Translations under genes and position numbers: made by a program
DNA from: Caprella mutica
Taxonomy: Eukaryota > Arthropoda > Malacostraca > Amphipoda > Caprellidae
Length of the DNA stretch: 64,000 bases
Assembly: GCA_947561585.1 (NCBI GenBank)
Contig: CANNZV010001135.1
Location: 124,001 to 188,000 of the forward strand
Reading direction: 5' to 3'
Shown: piece after piece, positions 1 through 11,643 of the stretch
Position numbering within the stretch: the stretch's first letter is position 1
Layout of the letters: each line of letters starts with the position of its first letter
The notes under the pieces: model-generated
Databases searched by the model: none
What the model was told of the DNA's origin: nothing
What the model saw: only the letters and a program-made list of their open reading frames with translations

Positions 1-1632
1 GTGTAATTCGGTGTAATTCGGTATAATTCGGTGTAATTCGGTATTGAGTATAGTGTAATTCGGTGTAATTCGGTATAATTCGGTATTGAGTATAGTGTAA
101 TTCGGTATAATTCGGTGTAATTCGGTATAATTCGGTATAATTCGGTATTGAGTATAGTGTAATTCGGTATAATTTGGTATTGAGTATAGTGTAATTCGGT
201 ATAATTCAGTGTAATTCGGTATAATTCGGTGTAATTCGGTATAATTCGGTATTGAGTATAGTGTAATTCGATATAATTCGGTGTAATTCGGTATAATTCG
301 GTGTAATTCGGTATAATTCGGTATTGAGTATAGTGTAATTCGGTATAATTCGGTATAATTCGATGTAATTCGGTGTAATTCGGTATTGAGTATAGTGTAA
401 TTCGGTATAATTCAGTGTAATTCGGTATAATTCGGTGTAATTCAGTATAATTCGGTATTGAGTATAGTGTAATTCGGTGTAATTCGGTATAATTCGGTGT
501 AATTCGGTATTGAGTATAGTGTAATTCGGTATAATTCGGTATTGAGTATAGTGTAATTCGGTATAATTTGGTGTAATTCGGTATTGAGTATAGTGTAATT
601 CGGTATAATTTAGTGTAATTCGGTATAATTCGGTGTAATTCGGTATAATTCGGTATTGAGTATAGTGTAATTCGGTATTGAGTATAGTGTAATTCGGTAT
701 AATTTAGTGTAATTCGGTATAATTCGGTATTGAGTATAGTGTAATTCGGTATAATTCGGTGTAATTCGGTATTGAGTATAGTGTAATTCGGTATAATTCG
801 GTATTGAGTATAGTGTAATTCGGTATAATTCGGTATAATTCGGTATTGAGTATAGTGTAATTCGGTATAATTCAGTGTATTTCGGTATAATTCGGTGTAA
901 TTCGGTATTGAGTATAGTGTAATTCGGTATAATTCGGTGTAATTCGGTATAATTCGGTGTAATTCGGTATTGAGTATAGTGTAATTCGGTATAATTCGGT
1001 GTAATTCGGTATTGAGTATAGTGTAATTCGGTATAATTCAGTGTATTTCGGTATAATTCGGTGTAATTCGGTATAATTCGGTATTGAGTATAGTGTAATT
1101 CGGTATAATTCGGTGTAATTCGGCATAATTCGGTGTAATTCGGTATTGAGTATAGTGTAATTCGGTATAATTCGGTGTAATTCGGTATAATTCGGTATAA
1201 TTCGGTATTGAGTATAGTGTAATTCGGTATAATTCGGTGTAATTCGGTATTGAGTATAGTGTAATTCGGTATAATTCGGTGTAATTCGGTATTGAGTATA
1301 GTGTAATTCGGTATAATTCGGTATTGAGTATAGTGTAATTCGGTATAATTCGGTGTAATTCGGTATTGAGTATAGTGTAATTCGGTATAATTCGGTGTAA
1401 TTCGGTATAATTCGGTATTGAGTATAGTGTAATTCGGTATAATTCAGTGTATTTCGGTATAATTCGGTATAATTCGGTATTGAGTATAGTGTAATTCGGT
1501 ATAATTCGGTGTAATTCGGTGTAATTCGGTATTGAGTATAGTGTAATTCGGTATAATTCGGTGTAATTCGGTATAATTCGGTGTAATTCGGTATAATTCG
1601 GTGTAATTCGGTATAATTCGGTATTTAGTGTA
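1..1632. repeat. Satellite array of 10/12-bp sub-units
   Basis: The first 1.63 kb is built from three short units: GTGTAATTCG, GTATAATTCG and GTATTGAGTATA. They are strung together in varying order, with rare one-base variants such as TTCAG or TTTGG. The array is cut by the window's left edge, so its full size is unknown. The 10-bp spacing and lack of stops give chance reading frames of up to 200 codons on the minus strand, with no sign of a real protein. It ends abruptly in ordinary AT-rich sequence. Confidence 0.95.
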
Positions 1633-2063
1633 ACCGTCACATTTGGTTCTATATTTTATCATAATATGTAATTTAAGATAATTTTCCTTTCTGAAAAAGT
1701 CTGAATGTCCGATAGGTTAACAAGATTCGACAAATTTGAAATAATAAAAGATCATTCCATGACAATGAATCCATATAAAGAATCCAAGTACACTATTAAA
1801 TATTTCTTACTAATAGTTTTCTTATATCATAACATTTTTCCGATCTAGAGAACTGTTAATTTTTTAAAACACTCCAATAGGTATGTAGAATTTAGGGTGG
1901 GCCAAAAAAACAACGTTTTGGATATCACTTATGGAATAGTGATATAAAGTTGATATGACAAGTGAAGGTACGTGTACTGAAATTTGGGTGAATTCTGACA
2001 TGATTAACAGTTGCCCCCAAGCGATTCAAATATCAGAAAAGTAACATTTTTGGTGATTTTTAC
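1633..2063. other. Non-coding flank between satellite and Polinton
   Basis: No gene is visible. A short stretch near 1890-1910 recurs in inverted form near 18845-18865. The 13-mer AACAGTTGCCCCC near 2007 recurs in direct orientation near 18168, on the other side of the Polinton. The Polinton may therefore have landed in an older repeat, but the shared pieces are short. Confidence 0.5.
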
Positions 2064-2069
2064 TACATT
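2064..2069. repeat. Left 6-bp target-site duplication (TACATT)
   Basis: TACATT lies directly outside the left end of the Polinton and is repeated exactly at 18046-18051. Six-base duplications are the known signature of Polinton/Maverick integration by the RVE integrase. Confidence 0.93.
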
Positions 2070-3207
2070 AGTAGTGTAGGTTCAGGGTGTTCTCTACACG
2101 TGGTGATGTTGCAAGGCTATAATTAGGACGTGGTAATGTTGCATGGCTATAATTAGCATATTCGCGCGGGGTGATCGAGGGGTGAGATTGACAGGTGGGG
2201 AGATTGATGAGTGAAAAGGATGGTTTTAATATAATTCTGTGTTAAATTGTTACATAGAAAGAAGGATAGTTTGACAGGTGTAATAAATGTGTTGATGAAA
2301 TATATATATATGTAAGTTTGGTGTAATATCTAAGATGTGTAATTGTGAATTTATTTGTTATATAGAAAAAAAGGAGTGTGTGACAGATGAGTAATGATTT
2401 ATTTGAAAAGGTTAGTAATATATTTTTTCCAATCGTTATGATTTCAATGTGATATACATAGAATTAGTATCAATTAAATAAATAGAAATGAAATAGAACT
2501 GCTTAGTATATGGAACCAACACAAATTGACATAGTTCACCCAATTAAATTTTCTTTCTAAACGCACCATATAGAAAACGATAGAATGAGCAGAGGTGGGT
2601 ACACTGTTCTAAAAAAAATTCAAATGTTATTATTATAATATAGACAGATAGTAATTGAAAAGGCTAGTAATTTATTTTTTTTCCATTCGTTATGATTTCA
2701 ATCTGCTATACATAGAATTAGTATTAATTAAATAAATATCATAGTTCACACAATTAAATTTTCTTTCTAAATGTACCATATAGAAAACGATAGAATAAAC
2801 AGAGGTGGGTATACTGTTCTAAAAATATTTTTAAATATAGATTATATGAAATAATATTATTTAAGATATAATGTAGGCTTCTTCCGTCCATCTTCTTAGG
2901 ATCCAAGAGGTGCTGTGCAGAGTAGATTTAATAAAATAACATACACCTCCTATGACCGCCAATTTGACTTTAAACAAGTTAGTGATCAGAGGAGGCGAAT
3001 ATATTTTATTATTTTCTCACAGAAGATCCAGCTACTTAATGCTAAAGAAATTTTCTAAATCAACTTAAAAGTATATTACATTAAAAAGACATTTTCTATC
3101 TATATATTACAATGAATTCACCAACACTGAATATTAATACATTAATTTAAAAAAAAGAAATTGAACATTTTAAAAAAGTAAATGTGTATAATTCTATAGA
3201 AAATTCC
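2070..3207. repeat. Polinton left terminal inverted repeat
   Basis: It matches the reverse complement of 16668-18045 along its whole length: outer terminus, segments near 2100-2400, the 2440-2870 block, the segment around 2880-3060 with GGATCCAAGAGG, and the inner part near 3110-3200. It is about 240 bp shorter than the right copy because the right copy has extra tandem duplications. No gene is seen inside. The outermost 45 bp show several mismatches to the other arm. Confidence 0.9.
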
Positions 3208-3236
3208 TAATTCTTAATTCTATACACCTCTTTATT

Positions 3237-3656
3237 TTAAAAATAAGATCTTTCAGATGTTTCTCCATATTCCCCAGGAAGCTGCAGATTATCACCTTTC
3301 TGTAAGTTAACAACTCTCTCCAATAACACATGTGTTGTAAGAATTTTCACTGTTGTGACGTCAATAACCATTCTTGATGGATGAGTCGGGCTAAGGAACA
3401 TTATAACATAATTGCCGTTGAGACGAAATACTTCAATTGCAGATGGAAACTGTCTTATCGTGAACGAAAGTTCATCATTTGTTTCAGGAAATCTGAATCT
3501 TAATGATTGTAAAAACATTAAAAAGCTATGAATAGAAAATGGAATCCACGAATCCAAGTACTTAAACTTGATTCGGTCATATTGTGAATCATATGATATA
3601 TCAAAATCTCCAATATTAAAGAGCTGTGTGATTGTCATGTTGGTCAGTTGATTCAC
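3237..3656 (-). CDS. Small opposite-strand Polinton protein, unknown function
   Basis: An uninterrupted 139-residue frame starts with ATG at 3656 and reads leftward towards the left inverted repeat, ending about 30 bp inside it. It is the only gene of the element on the minus strand and would be divergently transcribed from the polymerase gene. The product is mixed and globular-looking, with an aromatic-rich first half (FDISYDSQYDRIKFKYL) and a middle part rich in beta-branched residues. There is no signal peptide, zinc motif or membrane segment. I do not recognise a family. Its intact state, in an element where most genes are frameshifted, and its position next to the repeat argue that it is real. 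Confidence 0.5.
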   Translation of the reverse strand: MNQLTNMTITQLFNIGDFDISYDSQYDRIKFKYLDSWIPFSIHSFLMFLQSLRFRFPETNDELSFTIRQFPSAIEVFRLNGNYVIMFLSPTHPSRMVIDVTTVKILTTHVLLERVVNLQKGDNLQLPGEYGETSERSYF

Positions 3657-3922
3657 ACGAGAACACTAATTAGCTTCTCATCTAAGAGGCGGTGATTAGG
3701 TTACAGAAGGCCTACCCCCTCGCTTGACTCAGACACGCACATACATACACACAGAGGGAGAGAGTCATTGAGGGCATACAATGACTCTATCATACAGTTT
3801 CATACAAGTGTGTATATGAAAGACAATGTGTGGTGCGTGTAACCTTGTGATGTTGTTTAAAATTTATGTGATTATATGAAAAGTGTGTCTATTTATTGAA
3901 AATTATTGTTTTTTCATTACAG

Positions 3923-4283
3923 ATGAAAATTTTGACCCGTGTTCCTCGTATGGAAAAAAACATAAATTAGATAATGGTATGTCTACTCATGTTAATAACG
4001 ATACAACTAATGTGCAATTATATATTTTATTTATTGAATTTTATTTTATTACAGAACAAAATTTTGAATCATCTCCATCCCTTGAAAAAAAAATGTAAAT
4101 TGGGGAGTGGTAAGTTTACTCGCATTATCCGTGATAAATAAATATATACATCTATATTTATTCTAATTATCTCTATCACTTATCCTGTAGAGAGAGGAAA
4201 AATTTCAGAAAAAAGAAATGACGATGTAAATAATATCACACAAATCTCAAACGATCAAAGGGAAATGAATAAATCTACAATTG
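3923..4283 (+). CDS. Three short phase-1 exons upstream of the polymerase gene
   Basis: Exon candidates with clean AG/GT borders lie at 3923-3976, 4055-4109 and 4191-4283. The first (54 bp) and third (93 bp) begin and end in phase 1. The second is 55 bp: its nine-A run carries one base too many, and in phase 1 it hits a stop. The first two exons are paralogous: both encode an acidic start followed by NF and then a serine-rich stretch and a lysine run (DENFDPCSSYGKK; EQNFESSPSLEKK). The third is charged and serine/asparagine-rich. The true first exon with the start codon is not resolved; an ATG near 3778 is one possibility. The phases allow splicing to the next exon module at 4406. No known domain is recognised. 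Confidence 0.5.
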
Positions 4284-4405
4284 GTGAGTATTATAAATCT
4301 AATTGTATAGATTAAATTACATGAATTCGAATTTAAATATTGAAGATGATAATCCCACTTTTTAAACCAACACTACTTTAAATTTCATCTAGTAACTTTT
4401 TTCAG

Positions 4406-4877
4406 ATCATCTCTCCCCTGAACAAATAAAGGAGTTTGGTGTACAATTATTAAAAAGGGCTATGAATTCACCAACCCATTATCCAATCACTGATTGGGTT
4501 GATTTATCAAACTCTCTTTCAAAATTTGAAGATGCACAAGCAAACAATGGTGATTATAATTTAATATTGATACATTTTATTCTTTATGCTTTAGTACATT
4601 ATGTCATATTTAATTTCTTATAAATTTATCACAGATCAATACACACCAGAACAAATAAAGGAGATGGGGTTGGAATTATTGCAAAAAGTAATGAATTCTC
4701 CCACCCCACCACCAGCAAATTTCGATTGGGAGAATCTGGAAATCATTCTTCCGTCTCTTCAGAATTCACAACAGATATTGGAAGAAGAAATGAAATCTAC
4801 TATTCATCAACCAAGCAATGATTGGGATGATCTAGAAAACATTCTTTCAAACATCGAAGATGACCACTCAAACACTG
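4406..4877 (+). CDS. Two repeated exon modules (SPEQ type), polymerase gene 5' part
   Basis: Exon 4406-4549 (48 codons) and exon 4635-4877 (81 codons) both start after a polypyrimidine-AG with the split codon G|AT and end with a G before GT, so both are symmetric phase-1 exons. Each opens with the same module: aspartate, H or Q, L or Y, S/T-P-E-Q-I-K-E, F/M-G, a leucine-rich helix, then MNSPT. The module is followed by a tryptophan- and aspartate-rich stretch (ITDWVDL; NDWDDLENILSNIE), which appears twice in the second exon. A third copy of the opening module begins the next exon at 4984. Known Polinton polymerases do have extended, poorly conserved N-terminal regions; this repeated exon design is read directly from the sequence, while its role is unknown. 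Confidence 0.6.
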
Positions 4878-4983
4878 GTGAATATTTTATGTTAACATAC
4901 ACATTTATTATTTTATATTATTCATCATATAACTTTTTTTTACATTGTTCATCATATAACTTTTTTTTTCTTTCAAATCTCAG

Positions 4984-7900
4984 ATCATTACTCTCCTGAA
5001 GAAATGGATAGAATAGCAGGTATTGCTCAATATCTAGAGGAGGAAACGCCACCAACCAATGAAATAGGAGGTGGGGGGAAAAGGTTAGAGTCTACTGAAG
5101 ATGAAGGTAGATCCCCAGATGTTAACACACCACAACCTCCCATACCAGGTGCTATCACCCCATCGCCTCAATCCCCCATACAATCACATATAGTCTCAAA
5201 TCATGCTTCTTCTTTTCAAAATCGTGTGATAACACAAACCATTACATTTTTGCCAGAATTTACACTACCAGAAGATTTATCATCATATTTAAATGAAAAC
5301 ATTTTCGCAATTCTTCATGAAATGGGGTATATTCCTAATTTTCATGATAAAATTTATGTAACTTTCACGTCAAAATTAGAAAGATTGCAAGAAACAGGGG
5401 AGATAGAATCTTATGATCACCATACACACATACCCAAATCCGACATTCAGATAGAGATGGTAGATCATTGGATTAATTTATTAATTACTAATCTGTATAA
5501 TGCTAAGACAAAAGGTAGTGGGTGGACACTTAGTTCTATAAAAAGTCTCAAACTCACCATCTTTAACACAGAGCGGAAACGCTATGGAAAATATGTACCC
5601 ACACCCAAAAAGTTAGGAGGACGTTATTCTATATTGAACATTAACACTAATACCAACTGCGTCCAATACTCAATCATCGCACACTTTATGATTGAGGATG
5701 GGACATTTCCCAAAAGAGATAAAACAGATAAGAAACACTATGAGAAAAATGTAGGAAAATATTTTACATTCCCGGATGTAAATGATGGAACAGTTACAAT
5801 TGAAGATTTCAAAAAAATAGAAAGAGCCATCAATCGTAACATAATAGTATATCAACTTAAAGACCATGATGATAGGTGTTCCATAAAATAATACGTAAAA
5901 GTGAGAATGATCCAAATTTGCCATATATATATCTTTCCACGATAAACGAAGAAAATCATGTAGTTTTAAAACAGATATTCAAAGATTCATTCACAATGCT
6001 AGAAAGACAGATCAAACACGCCCACTTAACCCTTATTGTACTTTCTGTCTCAATACCATATCAGGGGATTATGCTAGACACATCACCATTTGCAGACAGT
6101 ATAATTACTTACAAAATATTAAATTACCCGATGAGGAAGAGAAGTACAAGTTTAGAGCACTTGCAGCTACACAAAAGGCTAAATATGTAGCTTTTTATGA
6201 CTGCGAGTCAATATTAAAAAAACATCAACATAGCAATATATTACACGAACATGAAATGTGTTCATATTCCTATATAATAGTGGATTCTGAGAATGATAAT
6301 GTTGTTTCCTCAGGAATTGAAACAACAAATAATGCTGGTAGATTAATTGATAATATTTTAAATGATTATAAAAAGTTGGTAGGGATCTATAAATCCACAT
6401 GGAATAAAAATATAGTAATGGGTGAAAATGATTGGAAAACACATAATACAGCCACTAATTGTGCGTTTTGTAATAATAAGTTCATTCATCCAGATGGAAG
6501 TGATAAACACCGTCATCACGGGGTGGGATAAGGAGGTTATCAGAAGGGATGGTAAAGTCATAAAAGGGAATTATATAGCAACACTCTGTTTTAGTTGCAA
6601 TTCAAGTATTTCAACTAAAAGATATGAACTCCCTATACTTGCACACAACTTTTCAAAATATGATAGCTCATTCATTCTAAACGGGTTATCTAATAGGGGG
6701 TATACAACAAACATCATTAGCAAAGCAGGTCAAAACATCGTTCAAATTTCAGTAGAATATGGGGGTAGTCCAGACACAGGTGATAAAGTAACACTTCGTT
6801 TTATTGATAGCTGTAGCTTTCTTCCAAGGAGTCTTGATCATCTTACAGAAGATTTGAAGAAGTCAGGACATGATTTTAATCTATTCAAGACAGAGTTAGT
6901 TAAAAGAGGATATTCAGATAATGTGATTCAATTATCACTGAGGAAGGGGATATTTCCATATGAATATATTGACTCTTTCTCTAAACTTCAAGAATCTGAA
7001 TTACCTGAACATAAATACTTCTTCAGTGCATTAAAAGATTCTAATGTTTCTGAAGAAGACTATAATTTTGCAGAATTAGTTTACAATGAAGCAAACTGTA
7101 AAACCATTGAAGATTATATGAAACTATATCTTCAATGTGATGTTTTTCTACTTGCAGAAGTCTTTTTGAAATTTCGCAATGTAGTTTTTAAAGAACATGA
7201 GTTGGATGCATGTCAATTCATAACTCTACCCTCATTGGCTGTCAGCTCAGCTCTTTTTAACTCAAAAAGAAGTTTCGATTTACTTTACAACGTTGAAGAT
7301 TTATCACTTTTCGAATCCAATATACGGGGTGGTTTAACAATAGCTAATGAGGGATATAAAAAATTTAACAATCCATCACTATGCAACTTTGATCCTAATG
7401 AGGAAATATCAGAAGGGTTATTTCTTGATTTTAATAGCTTATACGCTACAGTAATGAATGATAAGCTACCTATTGGAGAAAAGCGTGAACTCACACAGAA
7501 TGAAATAGAAAAATTTGACATTCCTAACATTGATGTTGATGGCGATCACACATATTGTCTATTGATTGATTTTGAAATTCCTAATGATGTTAAAAAAGCT
7601 ACTGATGAGCTTCCATTAGGGATAAATCATTTCAAACCAGATTTTAATCACTTATCACCCTTCACAAAGGAACTATTTGAGAATCTCAACTTGTCAGAGT
7701 CTTATATCACGAAAAAACTCACAGCAACACATTTCCCGCAAAAAGAATATCTTATTTCAATTAAATTGCTTCAACTCTATCTAAAGTTAGGCATTACAAT
7801 TATAAGAATTCATAAAATATTTGAATTCAAACAAGAGTCGTGTTTCCGTAGCTATATAAACAAAAATATAAATCTTAGAAAAAACTCAAAGAATTCATAT

Positions 7901-8836
7901 GAAAGTGCTATTTGGAAGCTTATGAATAATTCAGTATTCGGAAAAATGCTCTTTAATGCACGTAAGAATCAGATTGATACGAAATTAATCACTTCATTAC
8001 CAATGTTCGAGAGGTATATAGGAAATCCATTATTAAAAGAGGTCATCCCTCTTTCCGAAAACTCAGTAATTATTAAATTGTTTTCAGATAATATCAAAAT
8101 GAACACACCAATTTATATTGGGTGGTATATTCTCCAACATAGTAAATATTACATGTACAATTTTTTCTATAATGTTTTAAAGAAAAGATTTATTGATAAA
8201 ATCAATTTAATGTATACCGACACAGATTCTTATTTTATAAGATCCAACTCATTCTTGATCTCCGATCACTTTAATGATGAGTCCTTAAAAGAACATTTAG
8301 ATTTAAGTAATTATCCACCAAACCATAAATTACACTCAGATAGACATAAATCACAGTTGGGGAAATTGAAATCAGAGCTTGCAAACTCTGAAGTCTCTGA
8401 AATTTGCATATTGCAACCGAAATGCTATTCCATTCTTACATCCGACAATGAAACAAAACAAACTGCTAAAGGAATCAATAAATGTAAACAACATGAAATG
8501 AGACATGATCTTTACGTGAAAATACATAAAAACATTGAATGTAATTATAAAACTGTCGAATGTGTAAACATTAGAAAAAAAGATTATAAACTATTTACAG
8601 TTACAAACACAAAGCGAGCGCTATCTAAACTTGACACAAAAAGGTATTGGCTTGATAACACAAAATCAATCGCTTTCGGGCATCCTGATATACCTGATTG
8701 TGATTATAACATTCCTCAACCTTGTAAAAAACGAACAGATATTCAACACGCTAAACATAACCTACATATCGAACACACTCTAGATTTAACGGCGAGAAGA
8801 TCTAAACCAGGAAGGGTGCATTTTGGACTAGAGTGA
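4984..8836 (+). pseudogene. Protein-primed family B DNA polymerase (pPolB), frameshifted
   Basis: This is the replicative polymerase of the element, expected to copy the linear DNA by protein priming. The exon opens with a third SPEE module. A proline-rich linker follows, then a conserved N-terminal domain near 5610-5860 with the asparagine-cysteine signature NTNCVQYSI typical of Polinton polymerases. A zinc-binding segment (CTFCLN and later H/C residues) lies near 6035-6100. The exonuclease motifs are AHNFSKYDSS (about 6640) and YLQCDV (about 7128). Polymerase motif A is DFNSLYAT (about 7428), motif B is KLMNNSVFGK (about 7920) and motif C is YTDTDS (8213). The frame is broken near 5870, near 5965 (A/T run) and near 6520 (G run). 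Downstream, 6.5-8.8 kb reads through without interruption to TGA at 8834. No nonsense codon was seen other than those caused by the shifts. Confidence 0.9.
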
Positions 8837-8963
8837 ATGAATTAGTCAATGTATGTATTTATGTAAAAAAAATATTAGTATGAATAAATATTTGTGACTA
8901 TCTCTCTCTTGTTTCAATAAAACCTCATGTTCGTGAATATCCTATTCAGTATTGGTCTTCAAG

Positions 8964-9763
8964 ATGATGGGTGAAGACTTTAATATATATTTGTCTAGTA
9001 AAGAGAATAAAAATATTTATAGAAATAATAAAGCTTCTCAATTCATGAATAAAATATTACCTAATTTACTTTTGAACGATGATTATGTGGTGGCTTTGTC
9101 TAATATTGCTTTCTCACCCGAGAATCATTGCATAAAAAAATATGATCCTAATTTCTTTATAAATATTCACATTAAAACCTTCAATGATAAAGGATTAGTT
9201 GAAAAACTCTACACTTCAAAATATCTGTGTAGTGTAAATATTGTCCATATTTAAGGCAATGCAACAATTAAATAATGATTTTGTTTCCTTCTTAATCATA
9301 AGAAATATTTCCAAAAGATCACAGAAACCAATTTTTAGATTTAAAACAAATGATTGTTATATTACATTGGGAAAACTTGACCATACGATAGTGGATGAGT
9401 CAAGTGAGTTGTTTTGGGAGTTCTCAGAGCATATGGCCAGGTTCCTGGGTGTAGGTATTGAACAATCTACCGTCCCGTTAATTATAAATCCAGTTAAAAT
9501 TCCAAGGAAAATAGAGTGTTTTTTTTTTTGTTTATACTGATATTGTTCATCCATCACATTTAGGAGATAAATCTATCAACATCATAGATGTAATTCCCAC
9601 CGATGTAGCAAGGGGGAAATTCGTCCCACAACTTAATTACAAAGGGGTAAAGAATACTTTAATAGAAGATATTTCGATAAAAATTACAGATCAAAATGGA
9701 AATGAGATTCTGTTTGATGAAGATGTAGATGTTTTGTGTGTTTTACATTTTAAACTCAAATAA
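8964..9763 (+). pseudogene. Penton-like minor capsid protein, two frameshifts
   Basis: A jelly-roll minor capsid (penton) candidate lies between polymerase and major capsid, the usual place in Polintons. The first ATG is at 8964 (a second at 8967). Conserved features include the opening about a short peptide displayed on an asparagine-rich strand (NKASQFMNKI), the central FLGV segment near 9450, the YTDIVHPSHLGD segment near 9535 and the C-terminal VLCVLHFK that ends at TAA 9761-9763. The frame shifts near 9245 and again in a T run near 9520-9530. With those two indels the protein would be about 265 residues, as expected for this family. The assignment rests on the conserved C-terminal half and on gene order. 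Confidence 0.78.
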
Positions 9764-9816
9764 TTATATATAAACTAGTGTGATTATATATTTAGCTCAT
9801 TTATAAAAGTTCAAGC

Positions 9817-10238
9817 ATGCGAGTGGTTTATATACCTCCCTCTGTACAGGATTTCAACGCCCTTTTTTCTAAAAGGGGTGGAGGGTTATCTGATATCCGA
9901 GTTTACCATAACAGAGGAGGGTCACTATTATCTTTTGTTGGGAGATTTGCTCGTTATGCACTTCCATTTATCAAGAGTATAATTCTCCCTGAAGTTGGTA
10001 ATTTGCAAAAAATGTGGCTGACGATGTTGGTCAGGGAAGGAATATTAAACGTGTGTTAAAAGAACGCGGATTGGAGACAGCAGTAAACATGGGGCGACGT
10101 GTTGCTAAAAAAGCTAGAGGAGGGGGAAATAAGAAAAAAAAAACTAGTTCAAAGAAACAAATTGTAAAGAAGAAAAATAACCAGAAAAAATGCAAAAGAA
10201 AAAAAGATATTTTCAATACAAATAAGTTCCAGTTGTGA
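9817..10238 (+). pseudogene. pX-like basic structural protein, one frameshift
   Basis: The gene starts at ATG 9817. The N-terminal part is glycine-rich (KRGGGLSD, NRGGS), followed by a hydrophobic helix around FVGRFARYALPFIK. A segment resembling the Polinton pX/pVI-like signature follows (VADDVGQGRNIKR), and then a tail of about 45 residues made mostly of lysine and arginine. The reading frame changes in the AAAAAA run near 10006-10011. In adenovirus-like systems proteins of this type sit inside the capsid and bind DNA or membranes; here that role is inferred from composition and from the position directly ahead of the major capsid gene. Family assignment is moderate; the basic tail is certain. 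Confidence 0.65.
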
Positions 10239-10321
10239 ATATGTTAGCGGTTAATTTATATATAATACCCACCCTATCTGATTTGGGTATAGTACCACAA
10301 TAGACGGACACAAGTCAGGAC

Positions 10322-11643
10322 ATGGGGTCTTTATCAGTTCCAACAACGAGGTATCACAATGCCATCTCGAATTTATTTCCAAATAATAAAAGGATATATA
10401 AGTTAGAGGCTGGAATTTCATCACGATATGAAAGGGATATTTTACCATCCAATGTGAATATTAATAGTGAAGCAATAACAGATAATTACATTGAATTCAA
10501 TATTAATGGTAGAAAGAATTTATTGATTTGGATACATTATCAATAGAATTGAAGGTTTCGATTACAAAGGCAGATGGAGCAGCGTTAGAAGCTACGGATA
10601 ATGTTACTCTAGTTGATGGATTCGCTCATCGAATATTGGCAAAGAGTTCTATTTATTTGAATAGTGTTCAATGTGAATCAAATGCATTCTTTGGGCTGTG
10701 GACTGTTGTAAAACACCATTTAAGTCTATCGAAGGATGAAATGAGTAGTCATGGTCGGAATATGTATTATAAAGCTCTTGATAACAAAATCCCACATACG
10801 TATATCCCAAATAATTTCACTCTCGCCTCTTTAAAAAACGATGAAAAAAGCATCCAAGCTGATTGTGTAACAGGAATTCATACAATAGCACCATTGAATA
10901 TAGAATTAGCAGATTCATGTTTTTACCTTCTTAATGGTGTTGATATGAGGATAAGATTTGATCCTGCTAGCAATGCAGTTGTTTTGGGGACAAACACTGA
11001 TGAAAATTTCAAGTATAAGATTACTATGGCTAAAATATGGATGAAGAAGATAATCCCGCAACCTTCAGCTCTCATGAGCCTTTCACAAAATTTAACCTTG
11101 GAAAATAGTTTTGTGGAATATTTATACTCACGTCCGGTGATAAAGAACAGTATTATACCACAGGGGAGCAGTAATATCGTGTTAGACAATATTTTTAATG
11201 GTATTATACCACATCAAGTTATTGTATTCATGATGTCTCAAGATGCCTTGAATGGGAATTTAAAGAAGAATTCTGGGTATTTTGATCATTGCAACATAAA
11301 CTCCCTGCGATTGGAGGTTGACGGAAACGTTACAAGTTCTATCACAGGATCTATTCCATCACAACCAGCGCGATTCTTCAATCACACCCTGGAGAATTTA
11401 ATGGGAAAAGATCATTTGTTGACATATGAAAATTTCAAAAGTGGTAAAAGCATTTTCGCATTCGACTTGAGATCCACTAATTCAAGTGAGGTTCTCTCGT
11501 TAGAGCGTAGAGGTAATATGAGACTCTCTGCACAACTTTCTGTTAATCTTACAGAGAATGTGGTTATTTTCGTTGTGGGTGTAATTAATGGTATCGTACA
11601 AATAGATTCACGGAAATCAGTTAGAACCAATAATTTAATATGA
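10322..11643 (+). pseudogene. Major capsid protein (double jelly-roll), one frameshift
   Basis: The gene starts at ATG 10322 and ends at TGA 11641-11643, about 440 residues, the normal size for a Polinton major capsid protein. Signatures include a lysine-aspartate-glycine strand near 10565 (KADGAAL), YLLNGVDMRIRF-like residues near 10925, the run IIPQGSSNIVLDNIF near 11155, GNLKKNSGYFDH near 11255, the phenylalanine-aspartate-leucine segment FAFDL near 11458 and the arginine-glycine-N motif before the final strands, ending in a segment with IDSR. The frame changes near 10525-10545 in a T/A-rich stretch; the rest, over 370 codons, is intact. Its stop overlaps the start of the protease gene by four bases (ATGA), suggesting coupled expression. 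Confidence 0.88.

Noticed and set aside
872..1662. Long minus-strand open frames with repeated NYTELYRI peptides
   Set aside because: They are the direct translation of the satellite sub-units. No start context, no unique sequence, and overlapping frames give similar peptides.
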